NCBI RefSeq assembly: GCF_014656195.1 | Contig: NZ_BNBY01000002.1 | Coordinates: 496,426-560,425 of the forward strand | Direction of reading: 5' to 3' | DNA: 64,000 bases | Origin: Kitasatospora xanthocidica | GTDB taxonomy: Bacteria; Actinomycetota; Actinomycetes; Streptomycetales; Streptomycetaceae | Part shown: positions 24,175-33,300 of the stretch, piece after piece | Position numbering within the stretch: position 1 is the stretch's first letter | Layout of the letters: each line of letters starts with the position of its first letter | The notes under the pieces: model-generated | The model's input: the letters and a program-made list of their open reading frames with translations, nothing else | Database searches by the model: none | What the model was told of the DNA's origin: nothing | Program-made: the position numbers and the translations under genes

Positions 24175-24653
24175 TGGTCGGCGGTCCCCACCGCTCGGAC
24201 CCAGACCGGGAAGGGCTGGAGCACCGGCTCGTCGCCGGCCCCCTCCTCCGTCTCGTCGTCCGATTCGTCGTCCGTCAGCCTGACCACGCCGGGCTCCTCG
24301 TCCGCCAGGAAGGCGGCGACGATCGGCGCGAGGTCGTCGACCGGGACGTACGCGCCGCCGAACGGCAGCTTCTGCGGGCCCACCGAGCCGGTGGAGCAGC
24401 GCAGTTGACCGGCCTGCTCGTCGTGCCAGACGTAGAAGGTCGCCGGGCCGTCGTGCGCCAGGCCGTCGACCCGGGCCCGCAGCAGCGAAGCCGTCCGTTC
24501 GAAGGCGGCGACCACCTCGTCGACCGTCAGCGACCGCCGGTCCTCGGCCTCGGCGCTCAGCCACCAGGTGTTGGTCTCCCACTCCACCGGGTGGTCGTCC
24601 GGCTCCAGGGCCAGGGGTTCGTCGGCGAGCTCGGCGATGTACGTCAACAGCAT
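24168..24653 (-). CDS. Hypothetical acidic protein
   Basis: A 161-aa cytoplasmic protein, strongly acidic at residues 124-140 (DDESDDETEEGAGDE). The first half (VEWETNTWWLSAEAEDRRSL, VDEVVAAFERTASLLRARVD) and a glycine-containing middle (STGSVGPQKLPFGGAYVP) suggest a compact alpha/beta fold, reminiscent of immunity-type or SUKH-like proteins, but no motif is decisive. The start ATG 24653 lies 8 bp after CATACT (24664-24669), so it may be leaderless. Function unknown. Confidence 0.55.
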   Translation of the reverse strand: MLLTYIAELADEPLALEPDDHPVEWETNTWWLSAEAEDRRSLTVDEVVAAFERTASLLRARVDGLAHDGPATFYVWHDEQAGQLRCSTGSVGPQKLPFGGAYVPVDDLAPIVAAFLADEEPGVVRLTDDESDDETEEGAGDEPVLQPFPVWVRAVGTADHT

Positions 24654-24708
24654 CGCTGCAGTATGCCGTGGCCCGGCCCCTGGACCGCCTGCGGGGACCG
24701 GTCTGGGC

Positions 24709-26454
24709 TCAGCTCACCTTGTGCAGCACCAGCGGCGTGGCGTTGCCGCCGGCCACCGAGTAGCGGAGGTTGCCGTCCGGCTGGAGGTCGAGGATCCGCT
24801 CGCCGTTGCTGCCGCACTGCATGTTGTTGCTGTCGGTCAGCCGTGAGGTGTAGCGCAGTTGGGTCTTGGCGACGGTGGTGAGGGTCCAGGCCCCGGAGCA
24901 GTACCCGCCGCCGGATCCGGTCAGCCGGACCTGGGCGGCGAAGGTGTAGCCGATCCAGCTCTCGCCCACCAGCACGGAGAGCTTCCCCTTGCCGTCGGCG
25001 CCCGCGTGCTCGGCCTCCCAGGTGCCGAGGAAGGCGGGCGGGACGACGCTGGGCGGCATCGAGCGGTCGGACGGCTCCGGGGACGGGGTGGTCGGATCGC
25101 CGGTCTCGGGCGGGGCCGCCGGGGGTGTCGTGCCGGCCGCGGGCGCCCCCGCGACGGGCGGGTTGGTCGTGGCGCTCGCCGACGAACCGCCGCCCGCCGA
25201 GGAGGAGCCGTCGCTGTCGCCGTTCCCCAGTCTGACGATCCCGTAGCCCACGAGCGCCACCGCGACGACCCCGGCGGCCACCAGCGCCGCCAGTCGGAGG
25301 CCACGCCCGCGCCGCTCGGTCGGGGCGGTGGGCACGGCCGTGGGCCTGGCGGGGGCTACGGGGCCGGACCGCACGGGGTAGCCGTACGGGACGGGCTGCG
25401 AGTGCGCGGGCCCGGGCGGGACGGGGGCGCTGACGGACGGCTGGTAGCGGCCGGTCGGGGCGGAGGTGGCCGGGGCGGCGGGTATCGGGGCGGCGGTCGG
25501 TATCGGCGGCACGACCGGTGCGGGAGGGGCAGCGGCAGGGGCCGGCGCGTCCGACTCCAGGTCGAGCAGCTGGACCGCCGCCCGGCCGACCGCCGCCGAC
25601 AGTTCCGCGGACAGCCAGCTGCTGCGGCCGAGCCGGGCGCCCGCCGTGCCGTCCGGGTCGAGCTGTGAGCGCAGCTGCTCCGGGGTGGGCCGGGCGGCCG
25701 GGTCCTTGGCCAGGCAGCCGAGGATGACGGCGCGCAGGGACTGGTCGAGCGCCGCGAGGTCGGGCTGCTCGTGCAGGACCCGGTAGATCAGGACCGCGCT
25801 GCCGACGCCTTCGCCGAACGGCTGGCGCCCGGTGGCGGAGAGCGCGAGGACGGCACCGAGCGAGAACACGTCGCCGGCGGGTCCGGCCGGCCGGCCCTGG
25901 GCCTGTTCGGGGGACATGTAGCCGGGCGAGCCGATGACGTGGCCGGTCTGGGTGAGCTTGGTGGTGGCGTCGAGGGCGCGGGCGATGCCGAAGTCGATCA
26001 GCCGGGGGCCGTCGAGGGTGAGCAGCACGTTGGACGGTTTGACGTCGCGGTGCACCAGGCCCAGCCCGTGGACGTGGGCGAGCGCCTCGGCGAGCCCGAC
26101 GCCGAGCAGGCGGACGGTCGCCCCGGGGAGCGGCCCGTGCTGGTGGACGGCGGAGGAGAGCGAGGGCCCGGCGACGTAGCCGGTGGCGACCCAGGGCTGC
26201 GGGCCCTCGGTGTCGGCGTCCAGGACGGGCGCCGTCCAGGCCCCGCCGACCCGGCGGGCGGCGGCGACCTCATGGCGGAACCTGGCCCGGAACGTTTCGT
26301 CCCGGGCCAGTTCGGGGCGGACGGTCTTCACGGCCACGGTCCGCCCGCCCGGGGTCCGGCCCAGGTAGACCTGGCCCATTCCGCCCGCCCCGAGCTGCCG
26401 CAGCAGCCGGTAGTCGCCCAGGTGTCTCGGGTCGTCAGGACCCAGTGGCTGCAT
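24709..26454 (-). CDS. Serine/threonine protein kinase with extracellular C-terminal domain
   Basis: A 581-aa transmembrane Hanks-type kinase. Catalytic elements: Gly loop LGAGGMGQVY (about 21-30), Lys43 in VAVKTV, HRDVKPSN (135-142), DFG (154-156), and the activation-segment end GSPGYMSPEQ. Residues 270-380 are an Ala/Pro-rich linker; a single membrane helix follows at about 387-408, then an outer region with a low-complexity stretch and a C-terminal domain of about 115 residues containing conserved-looking CSGAW and MQCGS cysteines. The domain is not a PASTA repeat and I cannot name it. Start ATG 26454 has GAGGGAGC upstream. Signal unknown. Confidence 0.87.
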   Translation of the reverse strand: MQPLGPDDPRHLGDYRLLRQLGAGGMGQVYLGRTPGGRTVAVKTVRPELARDETFRARFRHEVAAARRVGGAWTAPVLDADTEGPQPWVATGYVAGPSLSSAVHQHGPLPGATVRLLGVGLAEALAHVHGLGLVHRDVKPSNVLLTLDGPRLIDFGIARALDATTKLTQTGHVIGSPGYMSPEQAQGRPAGPAGDVFSLGAVLALSATGRQPFGEGVGSAVLIYRVLHEQPDLAALDQSLRAVILGCLAKDPAARPTPEQLRSQLDPDGTAGARLGRSSWLSAELSAAVGRAAVQLLDLESDAPAPAAAPPAPVVPPIPTAAPIPAAPATSAPTGRYQPSVSAPVPPGPAHSQPVPYGYPVRSGPVAPARPTAVPTAPTERRGRGLRLAALVAAGVVAVALVGYGIVRLGNGDSDGSSSAGGGSSASATTNPPVAGAPAAGTTPPAAPPETGDPTTPSPEPSDRSMPPSVVPPAFLGTWEAEHAGADGKGKLSVLVGESWIGYTFAAQVRLTGSGGGYCSGAWTLTTVAKTQLRYTSRLTDSNNMQCGSNGERILDLQPDGNLRYSVAGGNATPLVLHKVS

Positions 26455-26584
26455 GGCCGCGCTCCCTCGGGGGTCGGTAGGTCGGAGCTGACGCTACCGG
26501 TCCGGGGAGCGCGGCGGGGGTCGAAGACGATCACGGGCCGGAAAGACTGCCGACCGCGGCCAACTCCCCTGCTGGGAAGAGGTG

Positions 26585-27160
26585 TCAGGGACCCGTCGAG
26601 TCGGCGCCGTCCACCCCGTCCGACCCCGGCTCACCCGTCCCGTCCGGCTCGACGGGACTCGGCGTGCCCGCCGTGACCCGCAGCAGTTCGTCGTACGTCA
26701 TCGGCACGACGGTGTGCGGGTGCCCGGCGGCCGCCCACAGCACCTCGTACTGCCGCAGCGCGGTGTCGACGACCGTACGCAGCGGGGCCGGGTGCCCGGT
26801 CGGGGCGACGCCGCCGATGGCCTGGCCGGTGGCCTCGCGGACCCGGTCGGCGGCGGCCCGGGTGATCGGGCCGGTGCCCAGCCGCTCGGCCAGGTAGCCG
26901 GTGTCGACCCGGTGGGCGCCGCTGGTCATCACCAGCAGCGGCTCCCCGTCGCAGAGGAAGACCAGGCTGTTGGCGATGGCCCCGACCGCACAGCCGAGGG
27001 CCGTCGCCGCCTCGGCCGCGGTACGGGCGGAGTCGGGCAGGACGACGATCTCACCGGGCACGCCGGCCGCCGCCAGCGCCTCGGCGACCGCCAGGCTGCG
27101 GGCGGGGAGGGAGGACGACGAGGAAGGAGAGGAGGAAAAGGAAGAAGGGGAGGAGGTCAT
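26585..27160 (-). CDS. YbaK/EbsC (prolyl-tRNA editing-type) deacylase
   Basis: A 191-aa stand-alone aminoacyl-tRNA deacylase-like domain. Family features: ALAAAGVPGEIVVLPD, CAVGAIANSLVFLCDGEPLLVMTSG, and the conserved GVAPTGHPAPLRTVVDTAL segment near the end. These match YbaK, which hydrolyses mischarged tRNAPro or related substrates. The N terminus, SSPSSFSSSPSSSSS, comes from a purine-rich tract at 27121-27155. ATG 27160 has a GAGGAGG-like upstream stretch; further in-frame ATGs lie inside the repeat array that precedes the gene. Its promoter would lie within or beyond that array, downstream of leuA. Confidence 0.82.
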   Translation of the reverse strand: MTSSPSSFSSSPSSSSSLPARSLAVAEALAAAGVPGEIVVLPDSARTAAEAATALGCAVGAIANSLVFLCDGEPLLVMTSGAHRVDTGYLAERLGTGPITRAAADRVREATGQAIGGVAPTGHPAPLRTVVDTALRQYEVLWAAAGHPHTVVPMTYDELLRVTAGTPSPVEPDGTGEPGSDGVDGADSTGP

Positions 27161-27180
27161 CGGCTCATCATGCCTACGCC

Positions 27181-27353
27181 CATGAGGCTCGCTCATGCCA
27201 TTTCCGCATGAGACTTGCTCATGACGCCCGGTATGAGACCTGCTCCATGACCTACCGCCATGAGACCTGCTCATGACCCGCCCCCATGAGACCTGTTCAT
27301 GAGCCGCCCCCATGAGACTTGCTCATGACCGCGGCTCATGAGTCCCCCTCATA
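27181..27353. repeat. Array of seven CATGAG inverted-repeat units between leuA and ybaK
   Basis: Units start at 27181, 27207, 27232, 27259, 27285, 27311 and 27337, a period of 25-27 bp. Those at 27181, 27207, 27259 and 27311 have perfect arms; the others differ by one or two bases, and the unit at 27232 is 18 bp long. Read on the leuA strand, the units have the same orientation relative to the genes as at the liv locus. The unit at 27311-27327 supplies the leuA stop codon and the one at 27337 encodes part of the last leuA codons. Confidence 0.9.
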
Positions 27354-29119
27354 CCCTCCCGCTCCCCGGCGCCGCCCCGGCCGGCCGCGCTGAGCACCGC
27401 CCGGACGCCCGCAGTGAGGACGGAGGCGTCCCGTCCGGCGCCCCACACCACCCGGCCGTCGACCCGGGCCTCGACGTAGGCGACCGCGTCCGGCCCGGAG
27501 CCGACCGCGTGCTCGCTGAAGGAGAGGATCTCCACCCCGACGGCGTCGGCGACCGCGTCGAGCGGTCCGGCGCCGGTGCCCCGCTTGCCCTCGACCTCGG
27601 CCCAGTCGTCACCCACCCGCCAGGCCCATGAGGAACTCTCATCGAGGTACTCCGCCCGGAACAGTCCGTACAGTTCCTCGCCCGTCACCTCCCGCCCGCT
27701 GTCGTCGGTCGCCTCCTGCACGACCCGGGCGAAGTCGATCTGCAGCCGCCTCGGCAGTTCCAGTCCCGCCCCGGCCTGCAGCAGGTAGGCGATCCCGCCC
27801 TTGCCGGACTGGCTGTTGACGCGGATCACCGCCTCGTAGTCCCGTCCGAGGTCGGCCGGGTCGATCGGCAGGTACGGCACCGACCAGGGGGCTTCCCGCT
27901 CCGGGACGCCGAGTTCGGCGGCGGTCCTGGCGTGCTGCGCGAAGCCCTTCTTGATGGCGTCCTGGTGGGTGCCGGAGAAGGCGGTGTGCACCAGGTCCCC
28001 GGCGTAGGGGTGCCGTTCGTGGACGGGCAGCCGGTTGCAGTGTTCGACGGTGCGTCGGATGGCGTCGATGTCGGACAGGTCGAGCATCGGGTCGACGCCC
28101 TGGGTGTGCAGGTTGAGCGCCAGGGTGACCAGGTCGACGTTGCCGGTGCGTTCGCCGTTGCCGAACAGGCAGCCTTCGACCCGTTGGGCCCCGGCCAGTA
28201 CCGCGAGTTCGGCGCAGGCGACGCCGGTGCCCCGGTCGTTGTGGGGGTGGACGGAGAGGATGACCGCGTCGCGCCGTTCCAGGTGCCGGTCGACGTACTC
28301 GATCTGGTCGGCGTAGACGTTGGGCGTGGCGATCTCGACGGTGGCCGGCAGGTTGTGGATGACGGGCCGGTCGGGGCTGGCGTCCCACAGCCGGGTGAGC
28401 CCGTTGCAGACCTCCAGGACGTAGTCGGGTTCGGTCAGGTTGAACACCTCGGGCGAGAACTGGAACCGCAGGCCGTCCCGGCCCTCCCCGAGCCGGGCCA
28501 TGTGGGTGGCGGCTTCGGTGATCAGGGCCCGGACCTGGGCCCGGTCCCGGCCGAGGACGACGTCGCGCCAGAGCGGCGCGGTGGCGGTGTAGAGGTGGAC
28601 GACGACGCGCGGCAGCCCGGCGACGGCTTCGAAGGTCCGCTCGATCAGGTCGGCGCGGGCGGCGGTGAAGACGACGACGGTGACGTCCTCGGGGACGGCT
28701 CCGGGGGTGGTGGCGAGCCGGCGGACGAAGTCGAAGTCGGTACGGCTGGCGGAGGGGTAGCCGACTTCGATCTCCTTGAAGCCCATGGCCAGGAAGAGGT
28801 CGAACATCCGCTGCTTGCGTGCCGGGTCCATGGGTTCGGCGAGCGCCTGGTTGCCGTCCCGCAGGTCGACGGGCACCCACAGCGGGGCCCGTTCGGTGCG
28901 CCGCCCGGGCCAGCGCCGGATCAGCGCGGGGACGTGGACCCGTTCGTGGGCGGGTCGGTAGCGGTGGGAGGGCATGGTGCCGCCGCGTTGCGGGTTCCAG
29001 GCGGGGGCGTCGGCCGGGACGGGCCCGGCGGGGGCGTGCAGGGTCCGCGTGGCCTGCGGAGCGGGCAGGGTCTGCGCGGCCTGCGTGGCGTGCGGAGCGT
29101 GCGGGGTCGGGATGTTCAT
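27323..29119 (-). CDS. leuA: 2-isopropylmalate synthase
   Basis: A 598-aa enzyme catalysing acetyl-CoA + 2-ketoisovalerate to 2-isopropylmalate, first step of leucine biosynthesis. Catalytic TIM-barrel: [15 protein letters not shown] (about 80-94), [22 protein letters not shown] metal-binding region, and [14 protein letters not shown]-terminal allosteric domain (about 450-590) for leucine inhibition follows. The first 45 residues are an Ala/His/Pro-rich extension. Between the domains, the DESSSWAW stretch is encoded by an in-frame copy of the CATGAG repeat (27627-27643). Expression is probably controlled by the leader peptide upstream, and the stop lies in the downstream repeat array. Confidence 0.95.
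   Translation of the reverse strand: MNIPTPHAPHATQAAQTLPAPQATRTLHAPAGPVPADAPAWNPQRGGTMPSHRYRPAHERVHVPALIRRWPGRRTERAPLWVPVDLRDGNQALAEPMDPARKQRMFDLFLAMGFKEIEVGYPSASRTDFDFVRRLATTPGAVPEDVTVVVFTAARADLIERTFEAVAGLPRVVVHLYTATAPLWRDVVLGRDRAQVRALITEAATHMARLGEGRDGLRFQFSPEVFNLTEPDYVLEVCNGLTRLWDASPDRPVIHNLPATVEIATPNVYADQIEYVDRHLERRDAVILSVHPHNDRGTGVACAELAVLAGAQRVEGCLFGNGERTGNVDLVTLALNLHTQGVDPMLDLSDIDAIRRTVEHCNRLPVHERHPYAGDLVHTAFSGTHQDAIKKGFAQHARTAAELGVPEREAPWSVPYLPIDPADLGRDYEAVIRVNSQSGKGGIAYLLQAGAGLELPRRLQIDFARVVQEATDDSGREVTGEELYGLFRAEYLDESSSWAWRVGDDWAEVEGKRGTGAGPLDAVADAVGVEILSFSEHAVGSGPDAVAYVEARVDGRVVWGAGRDASVLTAGVRAVLSAAGRGGAGEREGMRGTHEPRS
27627..27643. repeat. CATGAG repeat unit inside the leuA coding region
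   Basis: CATGAGGAACTCTCATC matches the unit consensus with one arm mismatch. It encodes residues of the DESSSWAW stretch in the junction between catalytic and regulatory domains, in frame, so it did not break the gene. Confidence 0.7.
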
Positions 29120-29133
29120 GCGACTTCCTCATG
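29117..29133. repeat. Degenerate CATGAG repeat unit at the leuA start codon
   Basis: CATGCGACTTCCTCATG retains one full arm (CTCATG) and a 4/6 match in the other. The leuA ATG (complement of 29117-29119) is part of it and its GAGGAAG could serve as ribosome-binding site. Confidence 0.55.
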
Positions 29134-29157
29134 ACGCGTACCGGTGACCGGCAGGAC

Positions 29158-29201
29158 GGCGCCCCGCAGCGGGGTGCCGGTCCGGTCACGCCCCGCTGCG
29201 G
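29158..29201 (-). promoter_or_regulatory. leuA attenuator: mutually exclusive hairpins
   Basis: Two alternative pairings share one arm. CCGCAGCGGGG (29164-29174 on the + strand) pairs with CCCCGCTGCGG (29191-29201), 11 bp, 16-nt loop; or GGCGCCCCGC and GCGGGGTGCC (29158-29178) pair as a short-loop hairpin. The 5' arm in the RNA lies 6 nt after three Leu codons of the leader peptide, so a ribosome stalled there would decide which forms. Translation-coupled attenuation of leuA is established in Streptomyces; which hairpin terminates is not settled here. Confidence 0.7.
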
Positions 29202-29245
29202 CCACCAAGAAGAAGGCCTCCCACGGGGAGGATCCACGGCTGCAT
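29186..29245 (-). CDS. leuA leader peptide
   Basis: A 19-codon reading frame upstream of leuA: MQPWILPVGGLLLGGRSGA. Codons 11-13 are three consecutive CTT leucine codons (29207-29215), a codon that is rare in this GC-rich genome, plus one CTC earlier. It ends in TGA at 29186-29188 inside the attenuator. The start ATG lies 7 bp after a -10-like TACTCT, so the leader transcript is probably leaderless. This is the classic design of a leucine attenuator: lack of charged tRNALeu stalls ribosomes on the CTT run and changes downstream folding. Confidence 0.8.
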   Translation of the reverse strand: MQPWILPVGGLLLGGRSGA

Positions 29246-29252
29246 GCCGGGT

Positions 29253-29282
29253 AGAGTAACCACGACAGAAGTCCTCAGACAA
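29253..29282 (-). promoter_or_regulatory. leuA promoter
   Basis: On the minus strand, TTGTCT (complement of 29277-29282) and TACTCT (complement of 29253-29258) are 18 bp apart. The leader ATG at 29245 is 7 bp past the -10. The region overlaps the divergent FadR-type gene's upstream sequence, so that regulator may bind here. Confidence 0.5.
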
Positions 29283-29299
29283 CCTGACAGGTGAGCTCG

Positions 29300-29983
29300 A
29301 TGACCCCGCTCCGTCCCTCCCCCCTCGCCGAACAGGCCGCCGCGCGGATCGAGGAGCAGATCGGGGCCGGGCAGTGGCCGGTGGGCGGGAAACTGCCGGG
29401 CGAGGTGGCGCTGGCCAAGGAGCTGGGCGTCGGCCGCTCCACCGTCCGGGAGGCGCTGCGCACGCTCGCCGCGGCCGGGATGGTGCAGAGCCGCCAGGGC
29501 TCCGGGGTGTTCGTCACCGCCGACCGCCCCACCGGGGACTGGCCCGCCCGGCTGCGCCGCGCCGAGCTGGCGCACGTCTACGAGGTGCGGACGATGGTCG
29601 AGGTGCAGGCCGCCCGACTCGCCGCCACCCGCCGCACGGCGGCGGACCTGACTGCCCTCGACGCCGCCCTCGCGGCCCGCCACGCGGCGGGCGGGGCCGA
29701 TGACGCCGCCTTCGTGGACGCCGACATCGCCCTGCACACCGCCCTGGTGGCCGCCGCCCACAACCCCGTCCTGGACGACCTCTTCGCCCAGTTCGCCCCG
29801 GTCCTGCGGGAGCAGCTGGTGGCCCTGGTCGGCCTGTTCGGCATCCGCGCCGAGGACCCGAACCAGGGCTACGACTCGCACGCCGCCCTGGTCCGCGCCG
29901 TCCAGGACGGCGACCCGGAGGCGGCCGGCCGGGTGCTGGCCGCGGAGCTGGAGGCCACCCGCTCCCGCCTCCTCGCGGACTGA
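29300..29983 (+). CDS. GntR-family (FadR subfamily) transcriptional regulator
   Basis: A 227-aa regulator. N-terminal winged helix (about 5-72): PLAEQAAARIEEQIGAGQWP, then ELGVGRSTVREALRTLAAAGMV and QGSGVFV. C-terminal all-helical FCD domain (about 90-220): VYEVRTMVEVQAARLAA, DADIALHTALVAAAHNPVL, and YDSHAALVRAVQDGDPEAA, whose Asp and His residues form the usual metal/ligand site. Effector unknown (often a carboxylate). ATG 29300 is favoured over GTG 29291 because GGTGAG is well spaced. It starts 55 bp from the leader peptide of leuA on the other strand, so leuA or its own gene is a plausible target. Confidence 0.87.
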   Translation: MTPLRPSPLAEQAAARIEEQIGAGQWPVGGKLPGEVALAKELGVGRSTVREALRTLAAAGMVQSRQGSGVFVTADRPTGDWPARLRRAELAHVYEVRTMVEVQAARLAATRRTAADLTALDAALAARHAAGGADDAAFVDADIALHTALVAAAHNPVLDDLFAQFAPVLREQLVALVGLFGIRAEDPNQGYDSHAALVRAVQDGDPEAAGRVLAAELEATRSRLLAD

Positions 29984-30329
29984 CGGACCGCCGCACCGCG
30001 TGAACGCGGACCGGCGCCCGGCCCGTTGAGCCTGGTGGAGCGGGTCTCGACCGGCCCCCGGCACGGCGTCACACAGTTTTCACACGGAGGCCACCTACGC
30101 GCCGTGAGGACCGTTGACACTGTGTCAAGCAAGTCTGAAGCAGCCTGCTCCGCATACGCACGGTCGGCGATCCCAAGACCTTGTGATCAATGCGTGCACA
30201 AGCACCGCTCAGGCAGCGAACGGGCTTTCACTCCAATCACACGGTATGACTAGTATCGCTTCGTCAAAAAAGCCCGTGCCCGGACGGCCCGCCCCTTGTA
30301 GGCCGGCCGCCAGTCCCTAGGAGTCTGCT
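29984..30329. other. 346-bp gap before the conservon
   Basis: No convincing gene. The stretch is less GC-rich than its surroundings, contains the palindrome TTGACACTGTGTCAA at 30114-30128 and a possible -10 TAGTAT at 30251-30256, and ends with an AGGAG ribosome-binding site before the CTG start at 30330. It therefore probably holds the conservon promoter and leader. Confidence 0.6.
30114..30128. promoter_or_regulatory. Perfect 15-bp palindrome upstream of the conservon
   Basis: TTGACAC and GTGTCAA flank one base. It lies about 200 bp upstream of cvnA and 130 bp after the FadR-type gene. It could be an operator, and it also contains a TTGACA that would serve as a -35 element. Confidence 0.5.
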
Positions 30330-33300
30330 CTGCGCGCGCGTGCGAATCGGCGGCCCCCGACGCCGAAGGGCCCCCGCAGGCGTCCACGCCTGTCCCTGCG
30401 GACGGCGCTGCTCGTCCTGGCCGTCGTCCCCAGCCTCGCCCTCGTCCTCCTCTGGGCGGTCACCAGCGGCGAGACCGTCTTCGACTTCCAGCGGCAGGCC
30501 GCCCAGGGCCTCCTGGCCCAGAAGGCCGGCCAGCCGTCGAACATCGTCTACTACAACCTCCAGGAGGAGCGCCGGCTCAGCGCCGAGGCGCTCGCCCGGC
30601 CCGGCGCCAACGCCGACCAGCTGCGCCGCCAGCGGCAGTCGACCGACGACGCGGTGCGCCAGTTCCAGACCCTGTCCGGCGAGACCGCCGACAGCGCGCC
30701 CGCGGAGGTGCGCACCGCCGTCGCCGAGGCCCGCCAGGCCATGGGCAAGCTGGCCGAGCAGCGCGCCGCCGTCGACCGCGGCGCCGTCGACCAGCAGACC
30801 GTCTACACCTACTACACCGACCTGATCGCGGTGGACCTGCGGCTGTTCACCGCGCTCAGCCACGTGGACACCGGCGAGGTCACCTGGATCTCCAAGACCC
30901 TGGTCAACGCCTTCTGGGCGAAGGAGATGCTCGCCCGCGAGGACGCCCTCCTGGCCCGCGGCTGGCCCACCGGCCGGCTGAGCACCGCCGACTACCAGGC
31001 CGTCCAGCAGGCCGTCGGCGCGCAGGACCACCTGCTCACCGTCCAGGTCGTCCCGTACGTCCCGGACGGCGAGGCGGCCGCCTGGCACGACCTGATGAAC
31101 AGCCCGGCCTGGCAGGCCAAGGCCGCCGTCGAGCAGCAGCTGACCAGACCCACGGCCGCCGAGGCCAACGGCACCGTCAGGCTGCCGGCCGCCCAGGACC
31201 AGTGGCGGCAGGCCCTCGACCAGGTCAACCCGGCCCTGGTCAAGGCGATCGAGACCCGCACCAGCGGCATCGTCGAGGTCGGCAAGGGCACGATCCTGGA
31301 CCTGCTGACCCGGGTGGTGCTGACCACCGTCATCGGCCTGATCACGGTCGTCGCGGTGGTCATCGCCTCCTGGCGGCTCAGCCGCTCGCTGCGCCGCCGC
31401 ATCAAGGAACTGCACACCCAGGCCGAGGAGATGCAGCGCACCCTGCCCGAGGTGGTCGAGCGCCTCGGCCGCGGCGAGCAGGTGGACGTGGAGGCCGAGA
31501 CCCGCAGCATCACCGCGGGCGCGGACGGCACCGGCCCGGACGGCACCGGAACGGGCGGCAGCGGCACCGGCACCGGCACCGACGGCAAGAGCACCGGCAC
31601 CGACGAGCTGGCCCGGCTCGGCCAGGCGCTCAACCTGGCCCGCGCCTCCGCCCTGAAGGCCGCCGTCGGCCAGGCCGAGCAGCACCGCGGCTTCGAGCGG
31701 CTGCTGCAGCGCATCGCCCGCCGCACCCAGCTGCTGATCGGCCGCCAACTGCGCAAGCTGGACGAGCTGGAGCGCAAGCACGAGGACCCGGAGGTCCTGG
31801 AGGGCCTGTTCGACCTCGACCACCTGACCGCCCGGCTGCGCCGCTACGAGGAGAACCTCGTGATCATGGCCGGCGGGCAGCCGCAGCGGCGCTGGCGCAA
31901 GCCCGTCCCGCTGCTGGACGTGCTGCGCGCCGCGCAGGGCGAGGTGCAGGACTACCGCCGGATCATGCTCGACGTCGAGGGCCACCCGTGGCTGTCCGAG
32001 CGGGCGGTCGGCCCGGTCGCGCACGTGCTCGCCGAGCTGATGGAGAACGCCACCACCTTCTCCAAGCCGCCCACCCCGGTCGAGGTCCGCGCGGCCATGG
32101 TCGGCCGCGGCCTCGCGATCGAGATCGAGGACCGCGGTCTGGGCATGGACCCGGAGCAGTACGACGCGGCCAACGAGCTGATGAGCCGTCCGCCGCGCAC
32201 CGACGTGCTGGCCCGGGCCGACGACATCCGCCTCGGCTTCCACGTGGTGGCCCGCCTCGCCTCGCTGCACGGGCTGAGGATCGAGTTCCGCCCGTCGGCC
32301 TTCGGCGGCACCCGGGTGGTCGTGCTCGTCCCGGACGAGCTGGTCATCGACGGCGACGCCGGACTGCCGGACGGCGCCCCCGCCACGGCCGCCGAGCCCA
32401 TCCCGCTGGTGCGGCGCTCGCGCCGGACGGTGCGCTCCGCCTCCGACGAGGTGCCCGCCCAGGTGCAGCCCGGTCCGCCGGTCGCGCCGGTGGAGGCCTT
32501 CGGGCCGGGCGGACTCGGCCAGGACGGCTTCGGGCCGCTGGCGGCGCCGGTGCCCCTGCCGGTGGCGCAGCTGCCGGAAGCCCCCTCCCCCGTGGCGCCC
32601 TTCCCCGTGGCCCCGGCACACCAGGCCCCCGCACCCCAGGCCCCGGCCCACCAGCCCCCGTACCTGCCGGAGCCCGTCCAGGAGGCCTACCCGCCGGTGC
32701 CGGCGCCCCCCGCGCAGCAGGCCGTCCGGCCCGCACAGCCCCTCGCGCAGGCCTACCGGCCCGAGCAGCCCCTCGCCTCCGAGCACCCCGTGGCCCCCGA
32801 GCAGCCGATCGAGCACAGCTCGCCCGCCGAGCCCGGGCCCGCTCTCACGCCGGCGCCCACGCAGGCGCCCGCGCAGGCCCACGAGACCCAGGCGTACCCG
32901 GACATCGCCTACGCCCGGGTCACCGAGGCCGAGGCCCCGTACGCGGACGAGCAGTACCGCCCGGCCGACCACTACCGGCTGGCCGAGCGGCGCGGCAGCC
33001 GGGAGTACCCGACCTCGGTGCCGTACAGCCCGGCCGAGGGCGGTCAGCCGCCGCTGCCGCAGCGGGTGCGGCAGGCCAGCCTGGCCGCCGAGCTGCGGGT
33101 GCCGCCGCCGGCCCGCCCGCAGTGGGTCGAGCCGACGGCCGGGGCCACCCCGTCGGCCGAGGGTGCCGCGCCGCCTGCGGGCCCGTTCCAGCGCCCCGAG
33201 CGCCCGGTGCGGCGTTCGGGTGCGGCGATCGGCGCCTTCCAGCGCCAGTCCCGCGCCGCCCGGGCCCAGGACAGCGGTGAGCACCGGCTGCCCGACGCCC

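Noticed and set aside
29120..29290. T-box riboswitch upstream of leuA
   Set aside because: The leader encodes a short Leu-rich peptide with adjacent alternative hairpins, and no T-box sequence is seen, so ribosome-mediated attenuation explains it better.
30026..30253. Small ORF in the gap before cvnA
   Set aside because: No ribosome-binding site or recognisable domain; codon third positions do not look coding and the stretch fits a promoter region better.
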